Source: RPQJ01 sp963707145
Lineage (GTDB): Bacteria > Pseudomonadota > Gammaproteobacteria > Steroidobacterales > Steroidobacteraceae
DNA: 64,000 nucleotides
Assembly (NCBI GenBank): GCA_963707145.1
Contig: CAVPOQ010000007.1
Span: forward strand, 372,001-436,000
Reading direction: 5' to 3'
Shown here piece after piece: positions 7,880 through 15,841 of this stretch. The notes beneath the pieces were generated by a model. That model worked only from the letters and a program-made list of their open reading frames with translations, was not told the DNA's origin and made no database searches. Position 1 is the stretch's first letter. Every line of letters begins with the position of its first letter. A program made the position numbers and the translations under genes.

Positions 7880-9553
7880 CTACACGTAGCTCACGTAGTG
7901 CGGGTCGAACATCTGTCCGCGCATGAACCCGAGGAGGTCGGCCGGGCGCTCGATCGTGGCGAAGTCGTCGCGATAGGCGATCTCGGCCACCGCCGCGGCG
8001 ATGCGCGCGGAGACCTCGCGCACGCCGTTCAACGGCGGGTACAGGCTGCCCTGCGCCAGGTCCTCGTCGCTCACGCAGGAGGCGAGCGTGCGCGCGGCGG
8101 CCATGAACATCTCGTCGGTCACGCGCGTCGCGCGCACCGAGACGACGCCCAGGCCCACGCCCGGGAAGATGTAGGAGTTGTTGCCCTGGCGGGGGACGAA
8201 GCGCCGTCCCTCGAACTCCACGGGGTCGAACGGGCTGCCCGAGGCGAACAGCGCCTTGCCGCCTGACCACTGGTAGGCCTGCGCAGCAGTGCACTCGGAC
8301 TTCGATGTGGGGTTCGAGAGCGCGAACACGATCGGGCGCGCGTTGAGCCGCGTCATTTCCTCGACCACCTCGCGCGAGAAGAGCCCGGGCGTCGCGCCGA
8401 CGCCGATGATGGCGGTGGGCTTCAGCGCCTTCACGGCGGCGAGGAAGTCCGGCAGCGGCTCGTGGGCGTGCGCATAGGCCTTCTTGTGCTCGGCGAGGTC
8501 GGTGCGGCCTGCGACGACGAGTCCCTTCGAGTCGACCATCCAGCAGCGGCCGCGTGCGGCCGCGAGCTCGAGACCGTCATCCCGCATCGCGGCGGCGAGC
8601 AGGTCGGAGATACCGGTCGCCGCCTCGCCGGCGCCGAGACAGAGAAACGTCTGGTCGCGCATGCGCTGGCCGGTCAGCCGCAATGCCGAGTAGATGCCCG
8701 CCACGGTCACGGCGGCCGTGCCCTGGATGTCGTCGTTGAAGCAGCAGACGCGGTCGCGGTACCTGCGCAGCAGCCGGAACGCGTTGTGGTTGGCGAAGTC
8801 TTCGAACTGGATGACGATGCCAGGGAACACGCGCTGCGCTGCTTCGACGAACTCCTCGACGATCTCGTCGAGCGCGGTACCCGAGAGGCGCTTCTGGCGC
8901 AGCCCGATGTACAGCGGGTCCACGATCAGCGCCTCGTTGTTGGTGCCGACATCGAGCACCACCGGCAGGCACAGGCGCGGATGCAGCCCGGCGCAGGCCG
9001 AATACAGCGAGAGCTTGCCGATCGGGATGCCCATGCCGTTCGCGCCGAGGTCGCCGAGCCCGAGGATGCGCTCACCGTCGGTGACCACGATCATCGCGGC
9101 CTCCCGGTGCGGCCAGTTGCGCATCACCTGCTCGATGTGGCCGCGGTCCGCGGCGGAGATGAACAGCCCGCGCGGACGCCGGTAGATGTGCCCGAACTGC
9201 TGGCAGGCGAGACCCACCGTCGGCGTGTAGATGATGGGCATCATCTCGTCGGGGTGGTCGGTGATGACGCGATAGAACAGCGCCTCGTTGCGGTCCTGCA
9301 GGGCCTCGAGGAGGATGTACTTCTCGAGCGGCGTCGTGAGGCGACGGAAGTTCTCGAGCACGCGCGCGGCCTGGATGTCCTGCGAGCCGACCTGCGGCGG
9401 CAGCAGCCCGCGCAGACCGAGCGCGTCGCGCTCGGCATCCGTGAACGCCGTGCCTTTGTTGAGCGTCGGGTCGCGCAGCAGTGCCGTGCCGCGCGGGAAC
9501 CACTCCGGCAGCGGCGGCAACGGTGATCGCGGGGATCGCTTGGTCGTGGGCAT
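7880..9553 (-). CDS. maeA: NAD-dependent malic enzyme
   Basis: The protein has 557 residues, close to E. coli MaeA (565). It has the N-terminal LNKGTAFTDAER motif, the malate-site tyrosine in MPIIYTPTVGLAC, GLGDLGANGMGIPIGKLSLYSA, the metal-binding QFEDFANHNAFRLL segment, and an NAD-binding fold with LCLGAGEAATG, followed by ALSNPTSKSECTA. It oxidatively decarboxylates malate to pyruvate with NAD. It ends convergently 33 bases from the amylase stop. An empty stretch of 169 bases separates its start from the small gene upstream on the same strand. Confidence 0.95.
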   Translation of the reverse strand: MPTTKRSPRSPLPPLPEWFPRGTALLRDPTLNKGTAFTDAERDALGLRGLLPPQVGSQDIQAARVLENFRRLTTPLEKYILLEALQDRNEALFYRVITDHPDEMMPIIYTPTVGLACQQFGHIYRRPRGLFISAADRGHIEQVMRNWPHREAAMIVVTDGERILGLGDLGANGMGIPIGKLSLYSACAGLHPRLCLPVVLDVGTNNEALIVDPLYIGLRQKRLSGTALDEIVEEFVEAAQRVFPGIVIQFEDFANHNAFRLLRRYRDRVCCFNDDIQGTAAVTVAGIYSALRLTGQRMRDQTFLCLGAGEAATGISDLLAAAMRDDGLELAAARGRCWMVDSKGLVVAGRTDLAEHKKAYAHAHEPLPDFLAAVKALKPTAIIGVGATPGLFSREVVEEMTRLNARPIVFALSNPTSKSECTAAQAYQWSGGKALFASGSPFDPVEFEGRRFVPRQGNNSYIFPGVGLGVVSVRATRVTDEMFMAAARTLASCVSDEDLAQGSLYPPLNGVREVSARIAAAVAEIAYRDDFATIERPADLLGFMRGQMFDPHYVSYV

Positions 9554-9722
9554 GGCGTGGCTCCTGGCAGACGTCGTGCGACGTTCTGGTCTGTGTCAGC
9601 CGCGAGCGCGGTTCGACCGTGCATGTTCCCTGCGGCGCCCTGCAGGGCGAATCCGGGGATACCGCAAGCCCACGATGGCCGTCGCCGCAATGCGCGGCCG
9701 GCGCGAAGAGCCGACGCGGAGG

Positions 9723-10010
9723 TCAGTCGTCGGTGCCGCGGCGACCGCCGAGCCGGCGGCGCTCACGCTGCGGCCAGGGATTCTGCCTCATGCCGCGCTC
9801 CCCCGAGCGGCGTGGCCCGGCGCGACGGTCGTCGAACTTGCGATACGAGCATTGGCACTCGCCGGGCGTCGTGCATTCTGCGAGCGGCAGCAGCGGGGCC
9901 GACTTCGAGAGGATCTTCTCGGCGGTAATCGACCGCGCGGCGTCGCACGCGGCAGGCCCCGGCAGTACCGACACGCAGTGAAAACGGAGTTTTGGATCGC
10001 GGCCGGCCAT
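9723..10010 (-). CDS. Small cysteine- and arginine-rich conserved protein
   Basis: The protein has 95 residues with five cysteines (12, 22, 46, 52, 54). The pattern AC-DAAR, then PLLPLAEC, ECQCSYRKFDDRR and AGPRR is one I recognise as recurring in gammaproteobacterial hypothetical proteins, with a C-x-C-x-Y-x(3)-DDRR core and a basic tail. The spacing of Cys46, Cys52 and Cys54 could suit a metal site or redox role, but no function is known to me. The start at ATG 10010 fits the expected N-terminus (RDPKLRFHCVSV). It is alone between the malic enzyme and rhodanese genes, all on the same strand. Confidence 0.7.
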   Translation of the reverse strand: MAGRDPKLRFHCVSVLPGPAACDAARSITAEKILSKSAPLLPLAECTTPGECQCSYRKFDDRRAGPRRSGERGMRQNPWPQRERRRLGGRRGTDD

Positions 10011-10110
10011 GATCGTCCCCTCGCGGGCCCTGCGCGGGTTCTGTGCCCGCATTCTGCGAACAACGCTACCGGAGACGGGAACGAATCGCCAGAGGGCGCC
10101 GCGGTGCGAA

Positions 10111-10551
10111 TCAGCAGCAGCTGCAGGCGGTATTGCCGGGGCCGGGCAGGGTGGCGACGCCGGTCTCGGTGGCGACCGGGTGGCCCGCATCGGCCCAGCC
10201 GAGGATGCCGTGGTCGAGCGACATCGGATTCACGAAGCCCAGGCGCAGCAGGGTCTCTGCCGCCGGCACCGAGCGACCGCCGCTCAGGCAGTAGAGCACG
10301 ATCGGCCGCTCCCGGTGGGAGAGCGCCTCGGCGGTCTGGTAGTTCACGGCCGGGTGCCCGTCCACCTCGAACTCGAGCAGGCCGCGCGGGATGTTGACGG
10401 CACCCGGGACGTGGCCCTCCGCGAATTCCTCGGGCTCGCGCACGTCGACGATCGCGCAGCCGAACTGCTGCAGCTCGAGCAGTTCCCCGGGTTGGACCTC
10501 GCGATTGCGTTCGCGGGCGGCGGCGATCAGGTCGCGGACGGTGAGACTCAT
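10111..10551 (-). CDS. Rhodanese-like sulfurtransferase with cysteine-rich C-terminus
   Basis: The protein has 146 residues and a single rhodanese domain. The CDC25/rhodanese features are IVDVREPEEFAEGHVPGA (34-51) and the active-site loop YCLSGGRS with catalytic Cys88. It would carry a persulfide on Cys88 and pass sulfur to cyanide or a protein acceptor in the cytosol. The last residues form a TACSCC tail (Cys143, Cys145, Cys146), unusual for a stand-alone rhodanese and possibly a metal or second sulfur-relay site. It sits divergently, 120 bases from the SYLF protein gene. Confidence 0.9.
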   Translation of the reverse strand: MSLTVRDLIAAARERNREVQPGELLELQQFGCAIVDVREPEEFAEGHVPGAVNIPRGLLEFEVDGHPAVNYQTAEALSHRERPIVLYCLSGGRSVPAAETLLRLGFVNPMSLDHGILGWADAGHPVATETGVATLPGPGNTACSCC

Positions 10552-10671
10552 GGCAAGGACGCTCCCGTGCCCTCGCCGCGCCGTCCAATGACCGACGGTC
10601 AGGGGCTCATGACCGGCAGTTCTCTCGCTTCCGCGCGCTATCATGTCGTCCCTTCACCCGGGAGCTGCCTC

Positions 10672-11262
10672 ATGTTCATTACTGCAAATGTCGCGCGTAC
10701 GTCCCGTCGGCTCGCTCTGGCGGCGGTCCTGGTCGCCGCGTGGCTGCCGGTCGGGGGACTGATGGCGGCCAGCCCGGACGAGCAACGCGCCGCGATCCGC
10801 AACGCGGCGGACGCGACGCTCGGGCAGCTGTACGCGGTCCAGCCGACGGCCCGCAAGGCCATCGAGAAGGCCGCGGGCTACGCTGTCTTCAGCGAGCTCA
10901 GCACCAAGATCCTGCTGGCCGGCGGCGGCGGCGGGAAGGGAATCGTCGTCGACAAGGTCGCCAACGACGAGACCTACATGCTGATGGCTACGCTGCAGGC
11001 CGGGTACGGGATGGGGATCACCAAGACCCATCTGGTCTGGGTATTCGAGCGGGAGAGCGACCTCAAGGCGTTCGTGCAGAACGGCTACGAGCTCGGCACG
11101 AGCGTGAACCTGCAGGTGAACCCCGGAACCAGCGGCGGGCTCTACAACGGCGCGGTCGAGGTGCAGCCCGGCGTGTGGCTCTACCAGATCTCGGACGCCG
11201 GCCTCGCCCTCGACCTGACGGTCGAGGGGACGAAGTACTTCAAGGACACGAACCTGAACTGA
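10672..11262 (+). CDS. SYLF-domain (YSC84-like) lipid-binding exported protein
   Basis: The protein has 196 residues, with a signal peptide ending near GGLMAASP. The mature part matches the SYLF/YSC84 family: a helical start (AIRNAADATLGQLYAVQPTARK), KAAGYAVFSELSTKILL, a glycine-rich GGGGGKGIVVD loop, and the QAGYGMGITKTHLVWVF motif. Family members bind membrane phosphoinositides in eukaryotes; bacterial ones are periplasmic proteins of unclear role. It ends 3 bases before the convergent bfr stop, so there is no room for a separate terminator. Confidence 0.85.
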   Translation: MFITANVARTSRRLALAAVLVAAWLPVGGLMAASPDEQRAAIRNAADATLGQLYAVQPTARKAIEKAAGYAVFSELSTKILLAGGGGGKGIVVDKVANDETYMLMATLQAGYGMGITKTHLVWVFERESDLKAFVQNGYELGTSVNLQVNPGTSGGLYNGAVEVQPGVWLYQISDAGLALDLTVEGTKYFKDTNLN

Positions 11263-11265
11263 CGC

Positions 11266-11739
11266 TCAGGCGGTCTTCATCTGCGACTGGCAGTAGTTCG
11301 GCAGCCCGACGCGGCCGACCAGTTCGAGCTGCGTCTCGAGGAAGTCGATGTGTTCCTCCTCGGACTCGAGGATGTCCTCGAGCAACTCGCGGCTGACGTA
11401 GTCACCCACCGTTTCGCAGTGGGCGATCGCCGTCTTCAGGTCGGGGTGCGCGATGTGCTCGAGCTTGAGGTCGCACTCGAGAATTTCCTTCACGTCCTCG
11501 CCGATCATGAGCTTGCCGAGGTTCTGCAGGTTTGGCAGCCCCTCGAGGAACAGGATGCGTTCGATCAGCCGGTCGGCGTGCTTCATCTCGTCCACGGACT
11601 CGTGCATCTCGTAGTCGCCGAGCTTCTCGAGCCCCCAGTTCTTCAGCATCCGGGAGTGCAGGAAGTACTGGTTGATGGCAGTGAGTTCGTTCTTGAGGAT
11701 CTTGTTGAGATGCGCAATGACGTCCGCGTCGCCCTTCAT
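11266..11739 (-). CDS. bfr: Bacterioferritin
   Basis: The protein has 157 residues with all expected ligands: ferroxidase residues Glu18, Glu51 and His54 in DEMKHADRL, heme ligand Met52, and the second half of the diiron site in ILESEEEHIDFL. It assembles into 24-subunit shells that oxidise and store iron, with heme between subunit pairs. The partner ferredoxin gene bfd lies directly upstream on the same strand (54 bases), the usual arrangement for release of stored iron. Regulation is probably iron-responsive through the Fur-like site before bfd. Confidence 0.96.
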   Translation of the reverse strand: MKGDADVIAHLNKILKNELTAINQYFLHSRMLKNWGLEKLGDYEMHESVDEMKHADRLIERILFLEGLPNLQNLGKLMIGEDVKEILECDLKLEHIAHPDLKTAIAHCETVGDYVSRELLEDILESEEEHIDFLETQLELVGRVGLPNYCQSQMKTA

Positions 11740-11793
11740 GACGAACTCCTGAGACTGTAGATGGAGAGGGGCGCGGGGCCGCGGCCCCGCAGG

Positions 11794-11985
11794 TCACGCA
11801 GCCTGAGGCGAGCCGGTCCGCGAATCAAGGGTCTCGTCGAGCACCTGCCGGGCGCAGGGCTCGCAGGCGCCGCAGCAGGTGGCCACGCCGGTGCAGGACT
11901 GCAGCTCTTCGAAGGATCGCGCGCCTTCCTGGACGGCCTGGCTCAGGCGGCTTTCGGAAATGCCATGGCAGACGCAGACGTACAT
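11794..11985 (-). CDS. bfd: Bacterioferritin-associated ferredoxin
   Basis: The protein has 63 residues. The [2Fe-2S] ligands are visible as Cys4 and Cys6 (MYVCVCHGISES) and a CCGACEPC cluster near residues 37-44, the Bfd/BFD-like Fer2_BFD pattern. Bfd docks at the bacterioferritin heme and delivers electrons to reduce stored ferric iron. It is first in the bfd-bfr unit, with an AT-rich upstream region holding a Fur-box-like sequence. Between bfd and bfr there is a short GC palindrome (about 11771-11786) that may act as a processing hairpin. Confidence 0.94.
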   Translation of the reverse strand: MYVCVCHGISESRLSQAVQEGARSFEELQSCTGVATCCGACEPCARQVLDETLDSRTGSPQAA

Positions 11986-12024
11986 GGTTCAACCCTCGAC
12001 GACCATCCTAGCGTCGTCGGGATC

Positions 12025-12047
12025 TAATTACAAATCATTCGCATTTA
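12025..12047 (-). promoter_or_regulatory. Putative Fur box upstream of bfd
   Basis: Read on the minus strand, this is TAAATGCGAATGATTTG followed by TAATTA, which resembles Fur sites of the GCGAATGATTNNNATT type. It lies about 40-60 bases upstream of the bfd start and is a clear AT-rich island in otherwise GC-rich DNA. The match is by eye. Fur control of bfd-bfr is well known in gammaproteobacteria. Confidence 0.5.
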
Positions 12048-12209
12048 GGTGTTTTCCGCAGGCACTCGACTGCGCTGCTGCCAGGTTGACCGGCAGGCCG
12101 CCACGACAAGTTGGCCCGCGGGCTGACAGGGTCGGTGGCATCATCGGCGCCCCTCAAGCGCCAAACCGGCCCCGGCCCTCCGCGCGGCCCCGGCCAGCGT
12201 CCGACGACC

Positions 12210-12551
12210 ATGCCCGCCAACCACGAAGATCCGACCCAACCGCCGATCGACGTCCAGCGCGTCCTGATGGACCGCGCGCGGAGCCAGGCAGTGCACGACG
12301 GCGAGCGGCTGGAGCGCCCGCTGCTGCCGCGGTTGCTGGGCCTGGGGCTGGCGCTGGTCGTGGTGGTGGTCGTGCTGTTCGCCTTCGACCGCTTCCTCGC
12401 GAGCATGCAGCGGTTTCTCGCCCTGCCCGTGACCGATCCGGAGCCCTCGGTCACGGAGCCTCTGCCGGCCTACGTGGTCACGGAAGAGCCTGCGGAATCG
12501 ATGCCGGCGCCGTCCGCCACGGAGCCGACGCCGGCCGCAGCGCCGGACTGA
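12210..12551 (+). CDS. Hypothetical single-pass membrane protein
   Basis: The protein has 113 residues. An N-terminal charged region of about 40 residues is followed by one very hydrophobic helix (about 42-58, GLALVVVVVVLFAF) and a Pro/Glu/Thr-rich tail of about 40 residues. This is the layout of a small bitopic inner-membrane protein with a disordered periplasmic tail. I do not recognise a family. No strong ribosome-binding site is visible before the ATG, so the start is less certain. It lies divergent from bfd and convergent with the ferritin-like gene. Confidence 0.6.
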   Translation: MPANHEDPTQPPIDVQRVLMDRARSQAVHDGERLERPLLPRLLGLGLALVVVVVVLFAFDRFLASMQRFLALPVTDPEPSVTEPLPAYVVTEEPAESMPAPSATEPTPAAAPD

Positions 12552-12628
12552 GCGGCTCCGCCCGACCGCAGCGCCACTGCCTGCAGGCCGCCGGGTGCCT
12601 CGATGGCATCGCCATGAGGCCGGAGCCT

Positions 12629-13144
12629 TCAGTCGGCGACTGCAGGCGGGTCCGGGTCCTCGTCCCAGCCTGGCCCGGGCGGTGCAACCCGCGCGAGCCA
12701 TTCGCCGATCAGCCGCACGTGCTCGCGTTCGTCCTCGGCCATCTCGCGTGCGGCGGACTGCACCGCGGCAGGCACGCGCGCCGCCGCGAAGCGCTCGAAG
12801 AACTCCACGGCCCGCAGCTCGTTGTGTTCGGCGAGCTTGAGGGCGTGCCATGGCTGCATCAGGTAGTGCAGGTCGCCGTAGTCGGTGGTCTCCGGACCCT
12901 CGGGCCATTCCCAGCGCAGCACCTCCACCTCGGGCGGGTGCGTCCAGCCCATCTGTGCCGCGATCTGGTCGCGGTGCCTGCCTTCGATGCGCGCGAGCCT
13001 CGCGAACAGCTCCGACACCTCGCGGTTGTGGTGGGTGTCCATCTGTTCCGCGAGCTCCGCGTAGCGCTCCGACGCCTCGACCTCCATCGCATAGGCGCAG
13101 GCCATGAACTCCTCCACGGTGCGCGGCAGCCTCGGCTTCTTCAC
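12629..13144 (-). CDS. Ferritin-like (rubrerythrin-type) diiron protein coupled to the Kor operon
   Basis: The protein has 171 residues and a four-helix ferritin-like layout: the first helix holds Glu21/Glu23 (AMEVEASERYAEL), then ExxH at 54-57 (EGRHRDQ), Glu106 in LAEHNELRAVEFF, and a second ExxH at 139-142 (EDEREHVRL). These could form a carboxylate-bridged diiron site. No rubredoxin domain is present. The GTG start overlaps the korB stop by 4 bases (GTGA), so it is the third gene of the korA-korB operon. A role protecting the oxygen-sensitive Kor enzyme by oxygen or peroxide scavenging is inferred from context. Confidence 0.82.
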   Translation of the reverse strand: MKKPRLPRTVEEFMACAYAMEVEASERYAELAEQMDTHHNREVSELFARLARIEGRHRDQIAAQMGWTHPPEVEVLRWEWPEGPETTDYGDLHYLMQPWHALKLAEHNELRAVEFFERFAAARVPAAVQSAAREMAEDEREHVRLIGEWLARVAPPGPGWDEDPDPPAVAD

Positions 13145-13992
13145 AGCGCGAACCTCGCTTCCAGCTCGGACGGTGCGCGCGCGGCGCGCGGTCCCCGTGG
13201 CGCATACGGCGGGCGCCCGCCCGCGTACAGGACCCCGAGGTCGAAGCCCGTGTCGCGGAGCATGCGGCGTGCGGCGCGCGGCAGGTCAGCGGTCGGCCGG
13301 AAGGCATCGGGTTTCACCAGCTTCTTCCAGTCCTTCTGCTCGGGGCGGAACGTCACGCAGGGCGACAGCACCTCGACGAACGAGAAGCCCGGGTGCTGCA
13401 CGGCCTTCCCGATCAGTTCGGCGAGCCCGTTTGGGTCGCCGGTGAAGCCACGCGCGATGAAGTTTGCCCCCGACGTGAGCGCGATCACGAGCGGCTGGAA
13501 CTCGCGCAGGCCCGTGCCCTCGGGCGAGAGCTTGGAGTCCCAGTCAGGCTCGGTGGTGGGCGAGGGCTGGCCCTTGGTCATGCCGTACACCCGGTTGTCC
13601 ATGACGATGTAGGTCATGTCCACGTTGCGCCGGCAGGCATGCACGAAGTGATTGCCGCCGATCGAGTAGCCGTCGCCGTCGCCACCCGTGACGATCACTG
13701 TAAGGTCGGGGCGCGCGATCTTGAGGCCCGTGCCGGCGGCCAGCGCGCGACCGTGCACGCCGTGGAAGCCGTAGCTCGCCATGTAGGCCGGGATGCGCGA
13801 CGAGCAGCCGATGCCCGAGACGACCGCCAGGTCTTTCGGCTCCAGTGCGAGCTTCGCCATCGCCTTGGCGAGCGCGTTGACGACGCCGAAGTCGCCGCAG
13901 CCCGGGCACCACACCGGCTTGACGTCGGACTTGTAGTCGTTCGGCCCGCGGACGACGGCGGCGGGCGCGCTCCGGGCGGCGAGCTCGTTCAT
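13141..13992 (-). CDS. korB: 2-oxoacid:ferredoxin oxidoreductase, beta subunit
   Basis: The protein has 283 residues. The iron-sulfur and TPP features are present: WCPGCGDFG (Cys29, Cys32), SGIGCSSR (Cys63), the TPP-magnesium motif GDGDGYSIGGNHFVHACRRN and NRVYGMTKGQ, and a fourth cysteine in SPCVTFRP. With KorA it oxidatively decarboxylates a 2-oxoacid, most likely 2-oxoglutarate or pyruvate, and reduces ferredoxin. The ATG at 13992 overlaps the korA stop (ATGA). A second ATG at 14004 is possible. The C-terminus runs on about 20 basic, low-complexity residues. Confidence 0.93.
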   Translation of the reverse strand: MNELAARSAPAAVVRGPNDYKSDVKPVWCPGCGDFGVVNALAKAMAKLALEPKDLAVVSGIGCSSRIPAYMASYGFHGVHGRALAAGTGLKIARPDLTVIVTGGDGDGYSIGGNHFVHACRRNVDMTYIVMDNRVYGMTKGQPSPTTEPDWDSKLSPEGTGLREFQPLVIALTSGANFIARGFTGDPNGLAELIGKAVQHPGFSFVEVLSPCVTFRPEQKDWKKLVKPDAFRPTADLPRAARRMLRDTGFDLGVLYAGGRPPYAPRGPRAARAPSELEARFAL

Positions 13993-15743
13993 GAACGGCT
14001 CCATTCGATCAGGTGACGCTGGATCTCGCCGGGCGAGAACTGCAGTGCGCCCGGGCGGTGCAGGCTCGCGACCGCGCCCGGCAGGTCGCACTCGCCGCGC
14101 AGGTAGCGGTAGAGCTGCGCCGAGTGATTCTGTTCGATCACGAGCACATGGCGCACGCCGCGCAGGGCTGCGACCAGGCGATCCGCCGGCAGCGGTGCGA
14201 GCAGTCGCAGCGACACGAGTCGCGCGGCAACGCCGTGCGCCGCCGCGAGCGCGAGTCCCTCGCGCACCGGGCCCGTGCATGAACCGAAGGTCACGATCGC
14301 CCGGTCCGCGTCGCGGTCGCCCTCGAGGTCGGCCCAGCGCTCGCCGTAATCGTGCGCGGTGAGCTTGCGCAGGCGCTTGTCGAGCTGCGCGACATGGTCC
14401 GCGGCCTGCGACGATGGCGTGCCGCGCTCGGCGTGCTCGAGGCCGTCGGCGGTGTAGGCGACTCCCGCCGTTCCCGGGATCGCCATCGGCGAGACGCCGT
14501 TGCCGGTAATCGCGTAGCGACGATACCCCGCAGCCCCGGCTGCGGCGATCGTGCGGCCCTCGCCGTCGGCGATGGCCAACGGCTGGTCCACCACGGCACG
14601 GGCCTGCCCGAGGAACTGGTCCGAGAGCACGATCGCGGGCGCCTGCAGTTCCTCGGCGAGCTGCACCGCCCACTGCGTCGTGCCGAGGCAGTCGGCGACG
14701 GAATTGGCAGCGAGCACCAGATGCGGGGCGTCACCGTGCAGTCCGTGCACCGCGATGTTGAGGTCGCCCTGCTCGGACTTCGTCGGGATGCCGGTGGAGG
14801 GGCCGACGCGCATCACGTCCACCACCACCAGCGGAATCTCCGCCGCGACCGCGAGGCCAAGCGCCTCGACCATCAGCGACAGGCCCGGGCCCGAGGTGGC
14901 GGTGAGCGAAGGCACGCCGCCGTAGGATCCGCCGATCGCCATGTTGACTGAGGCGAGCTCGTCCTCGGCCTGCACCAGTGTGCCGCCCACCTCTGCGAGC
15001 GCCGGGCTCATCCACTCCAGCAGCTCGGTCGCCGGCGTGATGGGGTAGGCCGCGACGAAGCGCACGCCGCCCCTGATCGCGCCGTAGCCCGCGGCCTCGT
15101 TGCCTGAGAGCAGCCAGCGCGGTACGCGCGCGCCGGGCGGCGCTGCAAGCTGGTATCGCGTCTCCAGCGAGGCGGCGGCTTCGCGCCCGGCCGCCACGGC
15201 GGCAAGGCTCGGCGCCAGCGCCGCGGGGCGCTTGCCGAGCGTCTTCTCGACCGCGCGCGCGATGGCATGCTCGGGCAGGCCGAGCAGCGCCGCGACCGCG
15301 CCGAGCAGCACCATGTTCGGCCGGCCCTCCGGCACCGACTTGGCGAGCTTCTTCAGCGACAGCGCGGCGCGCGCGGCGCCACCGTCGAGGAACACCGCCG
15401 GCGGCTCGCCCTGGTCGGGATCGCCGATCACCAGACTGCCGGGTCCGAGTGGGATCTCGGCGCTGAAGCGCTGCACGTTCTCCCAGTCCACAGCCGCGAG
15501 CACGTGGAAGCGGTCCTCCATGCACTCGACGGGACCGCAGGCGATGCGCAGCATGGCCGCAGCCTCGCCGCCACGGATCTGCGGGCCCGAGGAGCGGGTC
15601 ATGAGCCCGTAGTAGCCCGCATGGGCGGCGGCCTCGAGCAGCATGTTGCCCGCGGTCATCACTCCTGAACCGCCGCTGCCGGCCAGCACGATCGAGACGC
15701 TGGCGGAGGGCGGTGCTGCGGTCGGGTTCATCGATGACATCAT
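13989..15743 (-). CDS. korA: 2-oxoacid:ferredoxin oxidoreductase, fused gamma-alpha subunit
   Basis: The protein has 584 residues. The N-terminal third is the gamma domain (VLAGSGGSGVMTAGNMLLEAA, TRSSGPQIRGGEAAAMLRI). The rest is the alpha domain with the pyrimidine-binding core (AAYPITPATELLEWM, QAEDELASVNMAIG, TATSGPGLSLMVEA) and a C-terminal segment FGSCTGPVREGLALA...VLVIEQNHSAQL. The gamma-alpha fusion is the usual form of bacterial Kor/Oor enzymes. Several in-frame ATG codons (15743, 15740, 15731) make the exact start uncertain by four residues. It heads the korA-korB-ferritin-like operon. Confidence 0.93.
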   Translation of the reverse strand: MMSSMNPTAAPPSASVSIVLAGSGGSGVMTAGNMLLEAAAHAGYYGLMTRSSGPQIRGGEAAAMLRIACGPVECMEDRFHVLAAVDWENVQRFSAEIPLGPGSLVIGDPDQGEPPAVFLDGGAARAALSLKKLAKSVPEGRPNMVLLGAVAALLGLPEHAIARAVEKTLGKRPAALAPSLAAVAAGREAAASLETRYQLAAPPGARVPRWLLSGNEAAGYGAIRGGVRFVAAYPITPATELLEWMSPALAEVGGTLVQAEDELASVNMAIGGSYGGVPSLTATSGPGLSLMVEALGLAVAAEIPLVVVDVMRVGPSTGIPTKSEQGDLNIAVHGLHGDAPHLVLAANSVADCLGTTQWAVQLAEELQAPAIVLSDQFLGQARAVVDQPLAIADGEGRTIAAAGAAGYRRYAITGNGVSPMAIPGTAGVAYTADGLEHAERGTPSSQAADHVAQLDKRLRKLTAHDYGERWADLEGDRDADRAIVTFGSCTGPVREGLALAAAHGVAARLVSLRLLAPLPADRLVAALRGVRHVLVIEQNHSAQLYRYLRGECDLPGAVASLHRPGALQFSPGEIQRHLIEWSRS

Positions 15744-15841
15744 CGTGCAATTGTAGGAACCGGGCAGCCGGCCGCGCGGCCGGGTGCATACGGGCTTCTA
15801 CGGCTTGCGCGGGCGCCGCGCTGCGCACGCACGGAGACGGC

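Noticed and set aside
5754..8294. Open minus-strand frame of more than 800 codons across the amylase gene
   Set aside because: It is antisense to a conserved enzyme with complete catalytic residues. Its product is Arg/Ala/His-rich low complexity, an artefact of high GC.
9554..9722. Possible small gene upstream of the malic enzyme
   Set aside because: Short frames on both strands have no start context or recognisable sequence; treated as empty.
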